DNA of 64,000 bases from Limnanthes douglasii subsp. nivea (GCA_036936605.1 JAUPFV010000001.1:154661187-154725186), one strand, 5' to 3'. Counted from the stretch's first letter, positions 42,780 through 55,085 are shown. Program-made: numbers and translations. The notes: a model not told the origin generated them from the letters alone.

Positions 42780-44500
42780 CTTTTGAAACTATCCCCTCCG
42801 TAAGGGATACCCTCATTAGGGTTTTCCAGTCTGGTTCATCAATAACCACTATCTCTTATACTTATTCATATATTTAATTGAGTTGGGTTGTAAACTGACT
42901 GGTATTTTCTGAAGGCCACTAAAGGGTTGATTATGTACATCCCGAAGAAACAATAATATTAACTACCACATTTTCTGTTTGTGGGACTTGCTCATACTCA
43001 ACTTTTTCAAATTTTGATTTGGATTACATATGAGCATGATTAACCAATTGTGAGTCTGTGACTAATATAACATATCAGGCTGCATATATATGGATTAGTC
43101 TGAGTCTTACTATGGTTGCTTCATATTCGACCTTATTGTTGAAAACAAAGAAATAAAACTTGATTAATTAACACAATAGTTACCACAATGATAATGTTAG
43201 TTATACCCCAGCTTCAGAGATACAATTGTTGGAGCCCATCAGTTCAAGTTATCCGATATGGTTATAAAATTATATTTTGAAGGGTTCGACCTATTTGTTC
43301 AGAACTTAATAAGGAACTCAAGTCTTGTGCTTTGATTACAGTCCTCAGTTGAAACTGTATATCAAAATTTCGAGATCAAATGACCAATTTGTTAATCTTC
43401 ATTAGATATCAAGGTTATAAAAGATGGTTCACAAGAAAAAAAGGGTTATGACGATAATGGTGCACGCTTAAAAATAAGATCACATATTTCTTTCAACCAC
43501 TATAAGAGCCAAACATAATTTCTACAATTGTAAGTACCTCGTCTTAACATCAAGAATAGATTTGTTAACATAACAAATGGCTTAGTATGTAGCTCACTTT
43601 TATCTTATAAGGACCGCACTTACTACATGGTAAAATATTGATAAATATAAGTAAAGAACATCACCTCGATTCGACCATGTTAAAACTATGAAAAATATAA
43701 AGTGGTTTTTGATATTTTTAAAGTTTTCTCACACTCTAGGGTACTCTGAAACACCCAACCCCTTTTAATAGCTAGAAGGGCACATATGTCTAATGATAAA
43801 TTAATTGATTTGAAGTGGCTAACCTTCCTACTATTCCATGAACACTATTAGGACTACATGATAATTCCATGGCTGCCAAGTTCGACAATTATTTTAGACA
43901 TGCCTTAATGCATACTTCACTTACCAAATGTCCCAAATCTATTTATGGTGAGACTTTGAAGGTGAATTTTTATGGATTGAGTCTAAAATTTACTTCTTAT
44001 AGATTTTCAATAGTTTTCTTAAGATAAACCATATGATTTTTCGTCGCGTTCTTTATGACTAACATATCATCGATTTATGCTTATACGCTTCTTGTAGTAT
44101 GTGATAAAATATATTGTTCTTTAGCCTCTAATTGGTTTCTCTTGCATTTTAAATTCAGCAAACATTACCTTGTAACTATTTATCCCTCATTTGGGAATGA
44201 ACTTTGTATGTTACTCATCATTTCAATGCATGAAGGTCTGATTATAACCCGAGTAAACATCCATTTCAGATAATGTTATGTTTCCCAAAGTTTCATATAC
44301 CAAATGATAAATATGCGAGGACGGAGAATAGGTCCTTAAGGCATACTAGGTTAAGGCCAATGAAATATACACATATTCTCCACTCGTCAATTTGTTTCTT
44401 GACAAATACTAGATTACAGTCCAATAAGAGTAAAGAACCTCACAGATATGTCTGATTTTGCTTGACAAATATTATTTTATCTACGCATGCTTTAGATTAC
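42780..44500 (-). pseudogene. Third, very old Tat-type Ty3/gypsy pol remnant
   Basis: Minus strand: LVFVKKQIDEWRICVYF (about 44415-44365) corresponds to the RT stretch with VKKKNGKWRMCIDF in copy A. Then the palm region follows, with an eroded catalytic box near 44065, a GHLVSE piece near 43930 (like GYIISE in copy A) and IVGRLATSN near 43830. Near 43150-43050 EYEATIVRLRL and YVISHRL recall the second RNase H. Order and motifs fit a Tat element, but almost every line has stops. No LTRs found. Confidence 0.6.
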
Positions 44501-44559
44501 AATATCTACCATGCTAGTATGACCACTGTTCCACTTACATCTATCGTGATGTTTTGGCT

Positions 44560-45222
44560 TCAATTTTTTTTTTCAAAGTATAATAACTCAACACGATCTT
44601 ACTTGTGGTGTTAGAAAAGACAATATTTACTATTTGGACTTGTCTAATAGTAAAGAGCAAATGATTCATCAGTTTAATCACGTTGGAGGAGTTGAAGAAT
44701 AAAATACTAATGTATGGTTGTGGCATCGACGATTTGGTCATCTTTCTTTTGAATATCTTTACAAAATAATTTTTTTCGTTATTATCGAATTTTAGTGTTT
44801 CAAAATTTAAGTGTAATATTTTTGAACTCGCCAAAAATCAATATATTACACCTTTGCAATTTCAATAAAAATTTAGAACCCTTTAATATTATTAACCTTG
44901 ATGTATGGGGTCGTATACCTTCGTTATCGGAGTCTATTACTTTGTGACTTTTATTTATGAGTATACCTCTGTGATATGGTATAATTACTTGTTCATAAAA
45001 GTGCAATAATTATCAAATGATTTTGACCCAATTTTTAAAAAAATACAAATGTATTAATCTAATATTGAAGAATAATTTATTTATAACCACATATAAGTTT
45101 TTTACCAATGAAGATATTCGACATCAAACCTATAATATTTATATCCTACAATCAAAATAATTTAGCCGGTAGAACAGTTAGAAAATTATAAAAGGTCATG
45201 TGTACATATTTTTAGATCGACC
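44560..45222 (+). pseudogene. Ty1/copia remnant: pre-integrase and start of integrase
   Basis: Plus strand: YYLDLSNSKEQ near 44630, then WLWHRRFGHLSFEYLYKI at about 44717-44770 (the H..GH zinc part of GAG-pre-integrase). FNIINLDVWGRIPSLS near 44884-44925 is the integrase D strand, LIHSDVWGP in intact copies. Degenerate sequence to about 45170 recalls the region before the catalytic Glu (IRHQTYNIYI). The element is then disturbed by a SINE at 45237. Confidence 0.65.
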
Positions 45223-45236
45223 AAAGTAGCTATGGT

Positions 45237-45470
45237 TAGCTCCGAAAGGGTAGCCGAGTTGGTTGAGTATGACATTCTTATTACCAAAAAGACCACGAGT
45301 TCGAGTCCCTCTACATACGCATTCTCGGCTGAACCTGTCACCTTGTGTGGTTTACCTTCTGGCGTTGGTTTGCAGGCTATCGCGTCAGACTGAGGGTTTA
45401 CCCTGTGCGTACTCATTGCACTCTGAGTTGCGGCTGCGGGTTCCCTCCGAAAAAAAGTTTCATCCGAAAA
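45237..45470 (+). mobile_element. tRNA-derived SINE (234 bp, about 15-bp TSD)
   Basis: Flanked by AAAGTAGCTATGGTT (just before) and AAAGTAGCTGTGGTT (45471-45485), one mismatch. The head contains an A-box-like TAGCCGAGTTGG (about 45251-45262) and a B-box-like GTTCGAGTC at 45299-45307, the internal promoter of RNA polymerase III. The tail has two repeats of tccgaaaa. It is not a tRNA gene: the acceptor stem does not pair and it sits between target duplications. It would be moved by a LINE. Confidence 0.85.
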
Positions 45471-45666
45471 AAAGTAGCTGTGGTTTAATAAAATTGACTG
45501 TAAATTTATATAACTTTTCAATTCTCCGTTTCATATATTATATAATAAAATTGTTGATTGATCAAGAAGGGAAAGAAAATTAATTTATAAATAAAAGAAA
45601 CTTAATTTACAATTATTAGTAGATGAGAAGTCACTAATATGTTATTATTGTAAAACCTAAATTGAG
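45471..45666. other. Flank between SINE and LINE E
   Basis: Right SINE duplication (45471-45485), then AT-rich DNA. Ends with AAATTGAG (45659-45666), the probable left duplication of LINE E. Confidence 0.6.
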
Positions 45667-48041
45667 ACACTCTGTGGTCTACCCTGGTCTGGAAAAAGTT
45701 TCTTCTCTTATCTGTTCCAAAGTTAATTCCGCTGATAAGGAATTTATGACCCGTGATATTTCATGCGCTGAAATCAAATCTGCTCTTCACAGTATTGATA
45801 GCGATAAATCTCCGGGCCTAGATGACTTTAATTCTAGTTTTTTTAAGTCATCTTGGAACATCGTCGGCCCTGACATCTGTAAAGGGGTCCAAGAATTCTT
45901 CCTCACAGACACGCTGTTTGAATCTTGGAATGCCACCTCTATCGCTCTTATCCCAAAAAAAGACTCGCCCTCTGAGCCAGCTGACTTTAGACCGATTTCT
46001 TTATGCAATGTTGTCTATAAAATCATCTCCAAAATTTTGGCCAACAGAATCAAAGTATCCTTCCCTTATCTTATCGACTCTTCCCAATCAGCTTTCGTTT
46101 CTGGAAGGAATATATCAGATAATATTCTCCTCTCCCAAGAACTTCTAAAAGGATATCATTCCAATGGAAGAGGAAAAAGAATTGCCCTTAAAATCGATAT
46201 AATGAAAGCTTTCGATAACGTTCGCTGGCATCTCATTCTTGATGTTCTTGTTGCGATGCATTTTCCTGAGAAAATAATCTCATGGATTGTCAAATGCATC
46301 TCCTCCCCCTCTTACTCTATTATTATTAATGGAGACACTCATGGAAATTTCAAAGGCAAAAAAGGTCTGAGACAAGGTGATCCTCTATCCTCTCTTCTTT
46401 TTGTGCTCGTTATGCAAGTACTTTCCGGCATCCTTAAAGAGAAAAGTCATAATGAGAATTTCCATTTTCATTGGAAATGTCATAAGCAGAAAATCATTAA
46501 CCTCTGCTTTGCAGATGACCTGTTGATTTTTTGTCATGGTGATACTCATTCTCTTAATCTCATTAAAGAGGCTCTGGACGACTTCTATCTTCTCTCTGGC
46601 CTTAAAGTCAATCCCTTTAAAAGTCATATCTTTTTATCCGGCATTGACGATCAACTTAGATTGGATCTGCTGCCTATTTTGAATTTCCCGGAAGGAACCC
46701 TCATGGTGAAATACCTAGGAGTCCCTCTTCTTACTGGTAGGCTAACTCACTCGGATTGCCGCCCTATCCTGCACAAGATTACCTCTAGAATTGAATCTTG
46801 GACCGCAAAACACCTCTCTTACGCGGGTAGGATTCAACTGATTAAATCGGTTTTATTTGCTGGTCAGGTATATTTTTATTCTTCCTTCTAGAATAATTAA
46901 AGAATTAACCCAGTATCTTCGTCGGTTCCTTTGGTCTGGATCTGCTATGAAGATCTATGGGGCCAAGGTAGCCTGGTCCACCATTACCACTCATTATAAA
47001 GAAAGCGGCCTTGGGATCCTAAATTTAAAAATCTAGAATCAGGCGGCCGTCCTTAAGCACCTTTGGTCCATAGTTAGTAATAAGACCCAATCTATCGGGT
47101 GTGATTGGATCAAAACGGAAAAAATTAAAAATAAAAGTTTTTGGGACGTTTCCTTCGGATCCTCCCCCTCTTGGATCTGGGCGAAAATTCTCCGTCTTCG
47201 ACCTTTGGCTCGTAATTTATACAGGGTTGCAATTGGAAATGGTCTGAACACCTCCTTCTGGCATGACCCGTGGCTCCTCTCCTCGTCGATTGCAGTCCAC
47301 TATGGCACTGACATTATTTCTGACTCTCGAATGGGAAATAACCTGAAGGTTGCTGACATCATAAGCAATGGTGAATGGAGCTGGACTGCCAACTTGAGAT
47401 CGACACGAGCTCGTAGTCGGAGTCATCTAGACGAAATCAACAGACTAATTCTCTCACTACCCCAACCAAACTCGCTCTTGACGGATGTTCCATACTGGAC
47501 TGCGAAAGATGGATGCATCACTTTCACAGTCAAGGACACGTACAATGTTATTCGTGTGCCTACCCAAAACGTGGGATGGGCGGGGTTAGTTTGGAATAAA
47601 TACAACATTCCGCGTCATTCCTTCATATCATGGCTTGCTCTTAAGGGAAAGCTAGTTACCAGAGACAAGCTCATTAGTTGGGGTTACAATACCCCAACTG
47701 ATTGCCCTCTCTGCTCCTCTGATTTGGAGTCTATATCTCACATTCTCTTTGAATTTAGTTTCACTCAGAGTATCTGGATTGCCGCAAGTAATAAACTTGA
47801 GCTCCCATTTCAATCCCTGAGCTGGCAATCTTGGACTCTTGAGGCTTCAAGTTGGTCAAATTTGCGTGACCATTGTATTTTGCGCATGTGTTTCAACGCG
47901 GTTGTCTACCACGTTTGGAAGGAGCGAAATTCAAGAATTTTTAGATCCACTCCCGTTTTAGCCTCCTCGATCTCATACCAAATCTTATCAGATCTCCAAT
48001 ACAGATTTCATGGTACCAAGATTGTCTGGCCAATAACGTAG
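45667..48041 (+). pseudogene. LINE E ORF2: RT and zf-RVT, two breaks
   Basis: RT: IKSALHSIDSDKSPGLDDFN (the PGPDGF region), ADFRPISLCNVVYKIISKIL, IALKIDIMKAFDNVRW, KKGLRQGDPLSS and the catalytic FADDLLIF near 46510-46530 are all intact, ending at YLGVPLL and KHLSYAGRIQLIKSVLF. A frameshift near 46875 closes this frame at 46891. The adjoining frame carries LPSRIIKELTQYL and a stop at about 47032 (TAG where TGG is usual). From there to 48041 the zf-RVT part is clean, including FWHDPW, then DCPLCSSDLESISHILFEF (CxxC..HxxF) and WKERNSRIF at the end. Strand transfer and DNA synthesis on nicked target DNA would be its role. Confidence 0.85.
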
Positions 48042-48339
48042 TTTAACCTTTCTTAACTTATTCTATCATAATTTGTTTCAGGTGATCTTCTTTCTGGACT
48101 GGAGCTTGGATTCCGACTGAAAGCTCCCGGAGTAGCTTCATCTCTTTAGCTTGATTTTGTTATGCTATGTCATATCTATTGTGTCAAATCTCTATTTGGG
48201 CATTTAGACATTGTTCTGTCTTATAGTACCTATGTTGTCTTGTTATTGACTTTTATTGTAGTTGATGTATTACCACAGGGTATGACCCAAGTCTATGTAT
48301 GAACCCTTTCATTTAATTTAAATTTCTTACACCAAAAAA
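45667..48339 (+). mobile_element. LINE E: relatively young 5'-truncated LINE
   Basis: 2.67 kb. It starts near the beginning of RT, so endonuclease and ORF1 are lost. It ends in accaaaaaaaaa at 48331-48342, and the word AAATTGAG occurs before the element (45659-45666) and after the tail (48340-48347). The boundary with the A-tail makes the exact duplication length uncertain (7-8 bp). Only two breaks in about 790 codons, so it is the best preserved LINE in the window. Confidence 0.85.
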
Positions 48340-48347
48340 AAATTGAG

Positions 48348-49055
48348 TGTCAAACTGTCAATTGTAATAATTTATTCTGAACCCTCAAACCGTAATTTAA
48401 GGGTGAGGGACGAATAATAGTCCGTTAAGCCCGTCACCCAAAACCTATTATAAATAAAAGTTTAAAATGTTTAGGTAAATTTCTTCTAAATTACCTTTAT
48501 ATAAATATAAATATAAAATTTGAAAATATGAAAATGATAACAAACCTATTGACTTTGATTATTTAAAATCTTTTTCTACATGCGATTTGTTTTCACCCAT
48601 CAAATTATAAGAATCAAACATGTTAAAGATCCGGTTACTATCCGACTAAAGTTTTAATTATTTCAGATCAACATCTACGATTAAAAACAATAAGAAATTT
48701 TAGTTCTGATGTTTTTTCCCTTCAGAAATACAGTTCGATTTACTCTTTTTGATAAAATTAAGGTATTATAGTAAACCTATTTTGTTTTTTAGTTACTATA
48801 GTAATCATCTTCTTCATTTGTATCAGCTTTGAGTAATATTTGTTAATTATTCGTTTTGCAGAAGATAGTTACATCTATCTCTCATCTATCATTATATATA
48901 TTGTTTAACGAGAGACGAGACACACATTAATTTTCAGTAGTTACCAAATAATTACTGCAAAACAGAGTCAATAATTAAATATGTACAGTTCGACATCTAT
49001 TAAAACTGCGTATCTCACCTACTTTGTATCATGTAATTTAGGCTTCGCTTAATTC
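48348..49055. other. AT-rich spacer, no gene
   Basis: Nothing recognisable. Near 48390-48450 a G+C-richer patch (aagggtgagggacgaataatag) looks like a fragment of a MITE, but no inverted partner is seen. Confidence 0.4.
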
Positions 49056-50573
49056 ACATACTTCTATAGTTGGTCTGGTTTCTTATGATACAGAACTTAG
49101 ACTGGTTTAACATGATATATATGTTTTCTGGTTTAACATAGTTGATATGGTTTCGTATTATATAGTCTCTCATCTATCATAGCTCACTGGTTTGAGAGGA
49201 AATATATGTTGATAGTTTCTTGTTATATGGTTTAACATCATTTATAGTTGGCCTCGTTTCATATTATGTGGTTCTGTCATCATTTATAATTGGCATGGTT
49301 TGGTATTATATGGCCTCACATTATTTTGTAGTTTGTCTGGTTTCGTATCGTTCGTAGTTTGTCTAGTTTCGCAAGATGTGGTCTTTTCAACATATAAAAT
49401 TAGCATAGTTTAGCATCATTGTAGTTTTTCTGGTTTCACATAAAAATATTTGATGCTGGTTTGTCTTTTTATTGTTTCTCTTCATTAATAATTGGCATGG
49501 TTTTTTATGATATATTTGTTGCTGCTTTTACAAGACAACAAAAGTTTTTTTCTTCAGACCAGGGCTATTTCTCTCGATAAAAGAAATGAAAAATAGAAAA
49601 ATAAAGCAAAAAACACCTTTAGAATAACTCGGATTTGATTATAAGAATAATAAAAACTTATGATAATGAAAATCAATCCTTCAAATTAGTCCAAAAGTTG
49701 GTACCCCTTACAACAAACGATGTCAAGGCTATCTTTAGTTTAAGACATGAGTATGAACATATACCACTACACACCAAAACTTTTTAACCAGAAGAAGAAG
49801 AGTCCAGGATTATCAAGACACAATTTTCCGATGACATATCAAGAAAAGTTAATAAAAACAAAGTAAAACAATCACAAATAAAATGATAAAGGTATGGAAT
49901 TTCAAGTTTTGTTATATATTTCTCATATATGTAAGTGCCTCTCATTCATCTAGTTTCGCATAATATTGTTGTACATCTTATAAAGTTTGCATGGTTTCGC
50001 ATGATATCATTTCTCATCTATCATAGTTACAATGATTTTGCATGATAATTTTTCTCATCATATATAGTTTACCTGGTTTCACATGATGTAGTCTCTTATC
50101 TATCATAGTTGCTCTGGTTTCGCATGATATTGTTTCTCATAGCTTACATGGTTTCGCATGATATCGTTTCTCATAGCTTACATGGTTTCGCATGATATCG
50201 TTTCTCATCTAATACAATTGCGATGGTTACATATGATATTGTTTTTCATCTATCATAATTGCCTTGGTTTTGGATGATATCGTTACTCATATATCATAAT
50301 TTTCCTGGTTTCACATGATACTATTTCCCATCATATATATAATTTGTATGGTTTCACATGATATCATTTCTCATCTATCATAGTTGCCCTGATTTCACAT
50401 AATATTTTTTGTCATCATTTATAGTTTTCCTGGTTTTGCATGATGCGGTCCTTCGTCTATCATAATTACCCTGGTTTTGCACGATATCGTTTCTTATCAT
50501 ATATAGTTTTTCATGGTTTTGCATGATATCGTTTCTCATTTATATATTAACTAATAGTTTCACTTTCTAATAG
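49056..50573. repeat. Degenerate minisatellite M1, array 1
   Basis: Units of roughly 40 bp with consensus close to tggtttcgcatgatatcgtt followed by tctcatctatcatagttgcc. At least 20 variants are visible, densest at 49920-50540. Near 50140-50200 two units are almost identical and tandem. The part 49540-49890 is non-repetitive. At its right end (50571-50573) there is a splice-acceptor-like ctaatag, so the array may be intronic. Confidence 0.8.
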
Positions 50574-51430
50574 GATGCTATAAATAAAGTAGTATAAACA
50601 CTTGGAGAGTCTGCGGTAAAAGATGTGTAATAATGTTCATAATGTTAGCTTGCTCAACATTGTTTCTTTATATATCCAATGATGTTCTAGCCTCTATAGT
50701 ATTCTATTACTTAGAAAATTTGGACAAATAAAAAACTATGACTAGGCTGAAGTAATCCAGGAGAATATGATGAATTCACTAAACTTTTGTCATGAAAATA
50801 AACCTAATATAGTAGTTGGTTGTGTTGCTCTATTACTGTTTTATATTTTTGTTATATATAAAATATCATTAAAATAGTAAAACATTATATATAAAGTATT
50901 TTTAAAATGTAGTCATTCATCATGGAACACAAAACTATATGTCAAAAAGATGCAATTTAAGACAAGATACCAAGATTCTACAAATAGCTAGGTATTGAGG
51001 GAAAAATAAAATTGAATTTGATTAACGCCCTAAAGGAGATCGAAGATGAACAAGTATATTTACACAATGTTTTTTGTCCAGTTTCACATGTTGCATGGAT
51101 ATATGTCTTTAATTTAACATTCTCAAAAAATTGTGGGTTTTGGAAGGAGAATTGAACCTAACGAAATAAGAAGCATATCAATTCGGAAGAGAGTTCCAAA
51201 TAACTGAAGAGGTTAACGAGGAGGAAGATTAAGATTACCAAGATGTTAATGCGCAGAAAAATGAACATAATATTCATTTAGAGAAAGAAAATAATAATGA
51301 TTTTCTTGTGGAGGAAAAACATGATGATATTCCATAGGATGTTCATTATGAATACGATAATTTCAATGACGAAGACAGATGTGCAAATTACGATAGTAGA
51401 AAACAGAAGAGATTAGTGTACCAATAAAAG
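50574..51430 (+). pseudogene. Exon-like block 1 of a dead multi-exon gene
   Basis: Preceded by tttctaatag and followed by the donor-like aaaag/gtaaaa (GT at 51431). The right half reads as an acidic, Asn-rich protein: EFQITEEVNEEED near 51190-51230, then NEHNIHLEKENNNDFLVEE and YEYDNFNDEDRCANYDSRKQ, with stops at 51231 and 51339. I do not recognise the family. Acidic linkers of this kind occur in Mutator-associated Ulp1-type genes, but the protease motif is not visible. Confidence 0.35.
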
Positions 51431-51923
51431 GTAAAAATATTCCTTTTATCATCTTCATCATTTACATTGGTTTCACATATATTATTGTTTACATGATTTC
51501 TCATCATTAATAAAGTTTTGTGTCTATCATCATTTCAAAGGTTTCTCATCATTAAAATGGTTTCTCATATTCTAATGATCTATTATCTATAATAGTTTAT
51601 CATGGTTTTACATCTATAATGGTTTATAATGTTTTGCATCTATCATTTTTGTGAACGTTTTGCATCATTACATGATTTCTCATATCTAATGGTCTCCCAT
51701 TTATCATGGTTTTGCATATTTCATGGTTTAAAGTGTTTCACATCTATCATTTTTATAAAAGTTTCACATCATTTACATTGTTTCTCATATCCAATGATCT
51801 TTTGTTTAATATGGTTTCACATCTATTGTAGTTTAAAATGTTTCATATCGTTAATAAGGTTACGTGTCTATCATCATTTTAATGCTTTCTCATTATTATC
51901 GTTGTTTCATATTTATTTTATAG
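51431..51923 (+). repeat. Minisatellite M1, array 2, filling an intron-like interval
   Basis: The interval has GT at the left and TTTTATAG at the right. It is made of M1 variants (ggtttctcatcattaa, gtttcacatctatcat, tctcatatctaatggtct). Unit about 40 bp, more diverged than array 1. Confidence 0.65.
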
Positions 51924-52980
51924 AGGATTAATAGAAAATCTCCAGCACCAACATAAATTGTCTCTAACAAGAGCATTGACTTATCAACAGTGGATAGAAT
52001 AGAAAAATGTAGTTGAACATAAATTATTTGAACTTCAAATTGTAGAACTACAAAAAACTGACTGAAAAGACAATGTTATTTCAGAAATGCAAAAAACAAT
52101 AAATGAAGCTGAAAGGACAAATACAACATATACAGAGATGGACATAAAGACAGAGCTACAACAGACACTTTAATGGCTTATGTTGAATATATACTTTTAG
52201 GATAAACTTAAAAGAACACTTGAAAAAATCTAAAAAACTTATGAAAGGAAAAAGTGATTACATGATAAACTACAAAAATACCAAAAAAAACATGTATTAT
52301 AAACACTATTACAGATGGTAAGACAAGTAAAAATATGCTTACAAGCCAGAATAATCAACAAATTGTTGTACATTAATGTGCTTCTAATATAATTGAGGCT
52401 CTCGCCCACAAGGACCCTTATACAGTACACTTAATGATGTTGTCAAAGAATAACATGATCCCATGCTTACTATTGATGTTGAAGAGCATGATGTTAATCC
52501 TAACGTTGCTGTGCACAAATAGGATCTACCTCCACCACAAAAGAACCCTACTGTTGGTGTCGAAAATCGAGACACTGTAGTTAATGTTGTTGAGGAAGGA
52601 TAAAATCTTAAGGTTACTATTGATGTTGAAGAACAAAATGTTTATCCTCATGTTGATTTTTTTTTTAAAATGGTCATCCTCATGTTGATGTTAGTGTAAA
52701 AAACCAAGACATTCCACCTAATACTAATGTTACTGTTATTGTCAAAGAACATGATCATAATGTTGTTGTAAGAAAGTAGGACACACCACCTAATATCATT
52801 GTGGAAAGCGAAAACGTTTCTTATATTGTAGACATTATGATGTTCGTACTTTAGATGCTAATGTTATTAGGGAAATCAAGGAGGTTTCTAATGTGATAGA
52901 AGTTACCTAGTTAGTTACTGATGTATCTATTGTTGTGGACAAACATGTGATCTATATTACTCAAAAAGTTTTCAAAAAAC
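51924..52980 (+). pseudogene. Exon-like block 2: coiled coil then degenerate amino-acid repeats
   Basis: First a coiled-coil-like part (HKLSLTRALTYQQWIE, FELQIVELQKTD, ISEMQKTINEAERT; 51950-52170). From about 52430 a stretch repeats a theme of about 20-25 residues of the type V-x-I-D-V-E-E-x-D-V-x-P: LTIDVEEHDVNPNVAVHK, KVTIDVEEQNVYPHVD, and VKEHDHNVVVRK further on. Single stops interrupt (52088, 52173, 52454, 52521 and others). Product unknown. Confidence 0.35.
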
Positions 52981-53218
52981 CAATGTATTTAGACATGTAT
53001 TTTTATTGTATTATCTTTATTTTGCATAAATATTATAATATTATAATATATTTTTTAATGTATGACATCTCATGTTATAGTCTCTCCTTAAATGGTATTT
53101 ACTGATATAGTATATAATAAATTTGTACTGTCTAGTTTTGCATTATGGGGTCCCGTATCCTAATTTTGCAAAATCATCATTATTTAGTCTTGAATTAATA
53201 ATATAAATTTTTCTAAAG

Positions 53219-53326
53219 GATCATTGCACTGGACACCAAAAAATCGAAACGTCTAAAGTAAGTGACTTTGATCCAACTATTGAGAAAGAGATTATACGGA
53301 TTGAAAAATATATACACAAGAAACAA
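53219..53326 (+). pseudogene. Exon-like block 3 with clean splice borders
   Basis: 108 bp between tttttctaaag and GTAAGT. One frame is open and reads like DFDPTIEKEIIRIEKYIHKK near its end. Flanked on both sides by AT-rich or M1 repeat DNA. The length is a multiple of three. Confidence 0.35.
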
Positions 53327-53910
53327 GTAAGTGAATTATCTTTTCTCTATTCTCTAATCTTTTCTCTCATTTCTAATCTTTTATTTCATCTCTAATATTT
53401 TCTATAATCTCTAATCTTTTCTCTTATCTTTCATGGTTTTGTCCAGGATGATATGGTCTCTCATTATTCATATTTTTTGACACATGTAACTGTCTCTCAT
53501 TCATCTGGTTTTGCATAATATTGTTTTACATCATATATAGTTTGCCTGGTTTTGTATGATATAATTTCTTATCTATCATAGTTGCCCTGGTTTCACATGA
53601 GATTGTTTTGTATGATATATAATTTGTTTGGTTTCACGTGATATCGTTTTTAATATATTATAGTTTCCCTGTTTTTGGATGATATTGTTTCACTTCATAT
53701 ATAGTTTGTTGGTTTCACATGATATCATTTCCCATCTATCAAAGTTGCCATAGTTTCGCATGATATCGTTTCTCATCTATCATAGTAACCATGGGTTCAC
53801 ATGTTATTATTTCTCATCATATATAGTTTACCTGGTTTCGCATGTTTTGATTTCTAGGCACTTATTATTAGACTAGTTTCACATCAACTAATATGCTGGT
53901 TTTGTATTTT
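53327..53910 (+). repeat. Minisatellite M1, array 3, intron-like
   Basis: Begins GTAAGT, then a tctaatcttttctc-type pyrimidine repeat (53340-53440), then M1 units (tttcgcatgatatcg, tctcatctatcatagt) to about 53870. The right border is weak (gcat where gcag is expected near 53923). Confidence 0.65.
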
Positions 53911-54196
53911 TGCATAAAAAATTGGAAGAAGACCCATAATTTGAATTCTATTTGTATCCTACTCAATTTCAACTCCGTGAATAAAATTGAATGGGAAATT
54001 ACCAAAAAATATTTTCCATTTTAAAATGATGTAACATAAATACTTGAAATACAACAATTCTACAAATTAAAATGGATTGAAAAAGGAAAAAAACGTCAAA
54101 GATCCGACAATATGGTCAGTTCAAGAAATACTAGGATCTAATGTGCTTGCTAGTAATATGATAGAGATATTTGGTGAAGACGAGATCGACTATAAG
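53911..54196 (+). pseudogene. Exon-like block 4
   Basis: Reads KLEEDP.FEFYLYPTQFQLRE near 53925-53985, then a Lys-rich part, and ends tataag before GT at 54197. Family unknown. Stops present. Confidence 0.3.
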
Positions 54197-55082
54197 GTAA
54201 AAGTGAAACTTACATTTATTTTGTTTGCCTTGCTTCCTATGACATAAATAAACTAACCTTTAGCTTCCAGTTTTGACAATACAAAGGTAATCAACAGTTG
54301 TATATATTGGTGCCTTAAACAAAATCATTTTAAAAATAACAAATACTACATCTGATGTTGTGTGTGCATTTATTCTAGTAAGATTTGTATATGGGAGCGT
54401 AATAGTAAGAATCATATAGTTTTACAACACATGTAGGAATTAATAAACAAAAAATGTTTCCAAATATGATTACTTTAATATAACACTTGCTAAACCAAAA
54501 TATCAATGTAACATCTTATGTTGACAATAAAATACGTGGCCACAAATTGGATATTATTGATAATAGATATAAAAATAGAGCAGTAGTAGATCTAAACCTA
54601 TTGGCTAGATGTTCAGATCCAACAAAAAAAAACTACACAAAAAATTGAAAGTGTCTTTAATCTAATGTATTTATGTCATATATATATATATATCCAAAGA
54701 AATTTTTTCTTACCAACATAATAAAAAATACCTCCAAAGCAAAAATATTTTACCAACATAATAAAAAATAAGGATAACATGTCCACTAAAATTCCTAAAA
54801 AAACGGAACACTTTATTATGGTATAATGGTCTGCGAGTAGCTAAAGATTATATTCAACTGTGAAGACTTGAAATTAATAACCGCGTGACTTTCATCTTCA
54901 AATAAAGAAAAAATGTTTTAATTATTTCTTAATGACGACAATAGTAACAGATTTTGAGACGATTTGTTATAATGTTGTTGTAATGTTTATTATCCACCAA
55001 TATATTTTGTTAAAATATTGAATTATTTTATACGGGTCTCGCATCTAAAATGATGTATCCCGTGTACACTCCCGCATCTATC

Positions 55083-55085
<3 letters not shown>
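54197..55085. other. AT-rich DNA, no gene
   Basis: No recognisable coding sequence. There is a short run of AT units near 54680 and a direct repeat of accaacataataaaaaat (54713 and 54752). Confidence 0.4.

Noticed and set aside
45237..45310. tRNA gene
   Set aside because: A and B boxes are present, but the ends do not pair as an acceptor stem and the block lies inside a 234-bp unit with target duplications; it is a SINE head.
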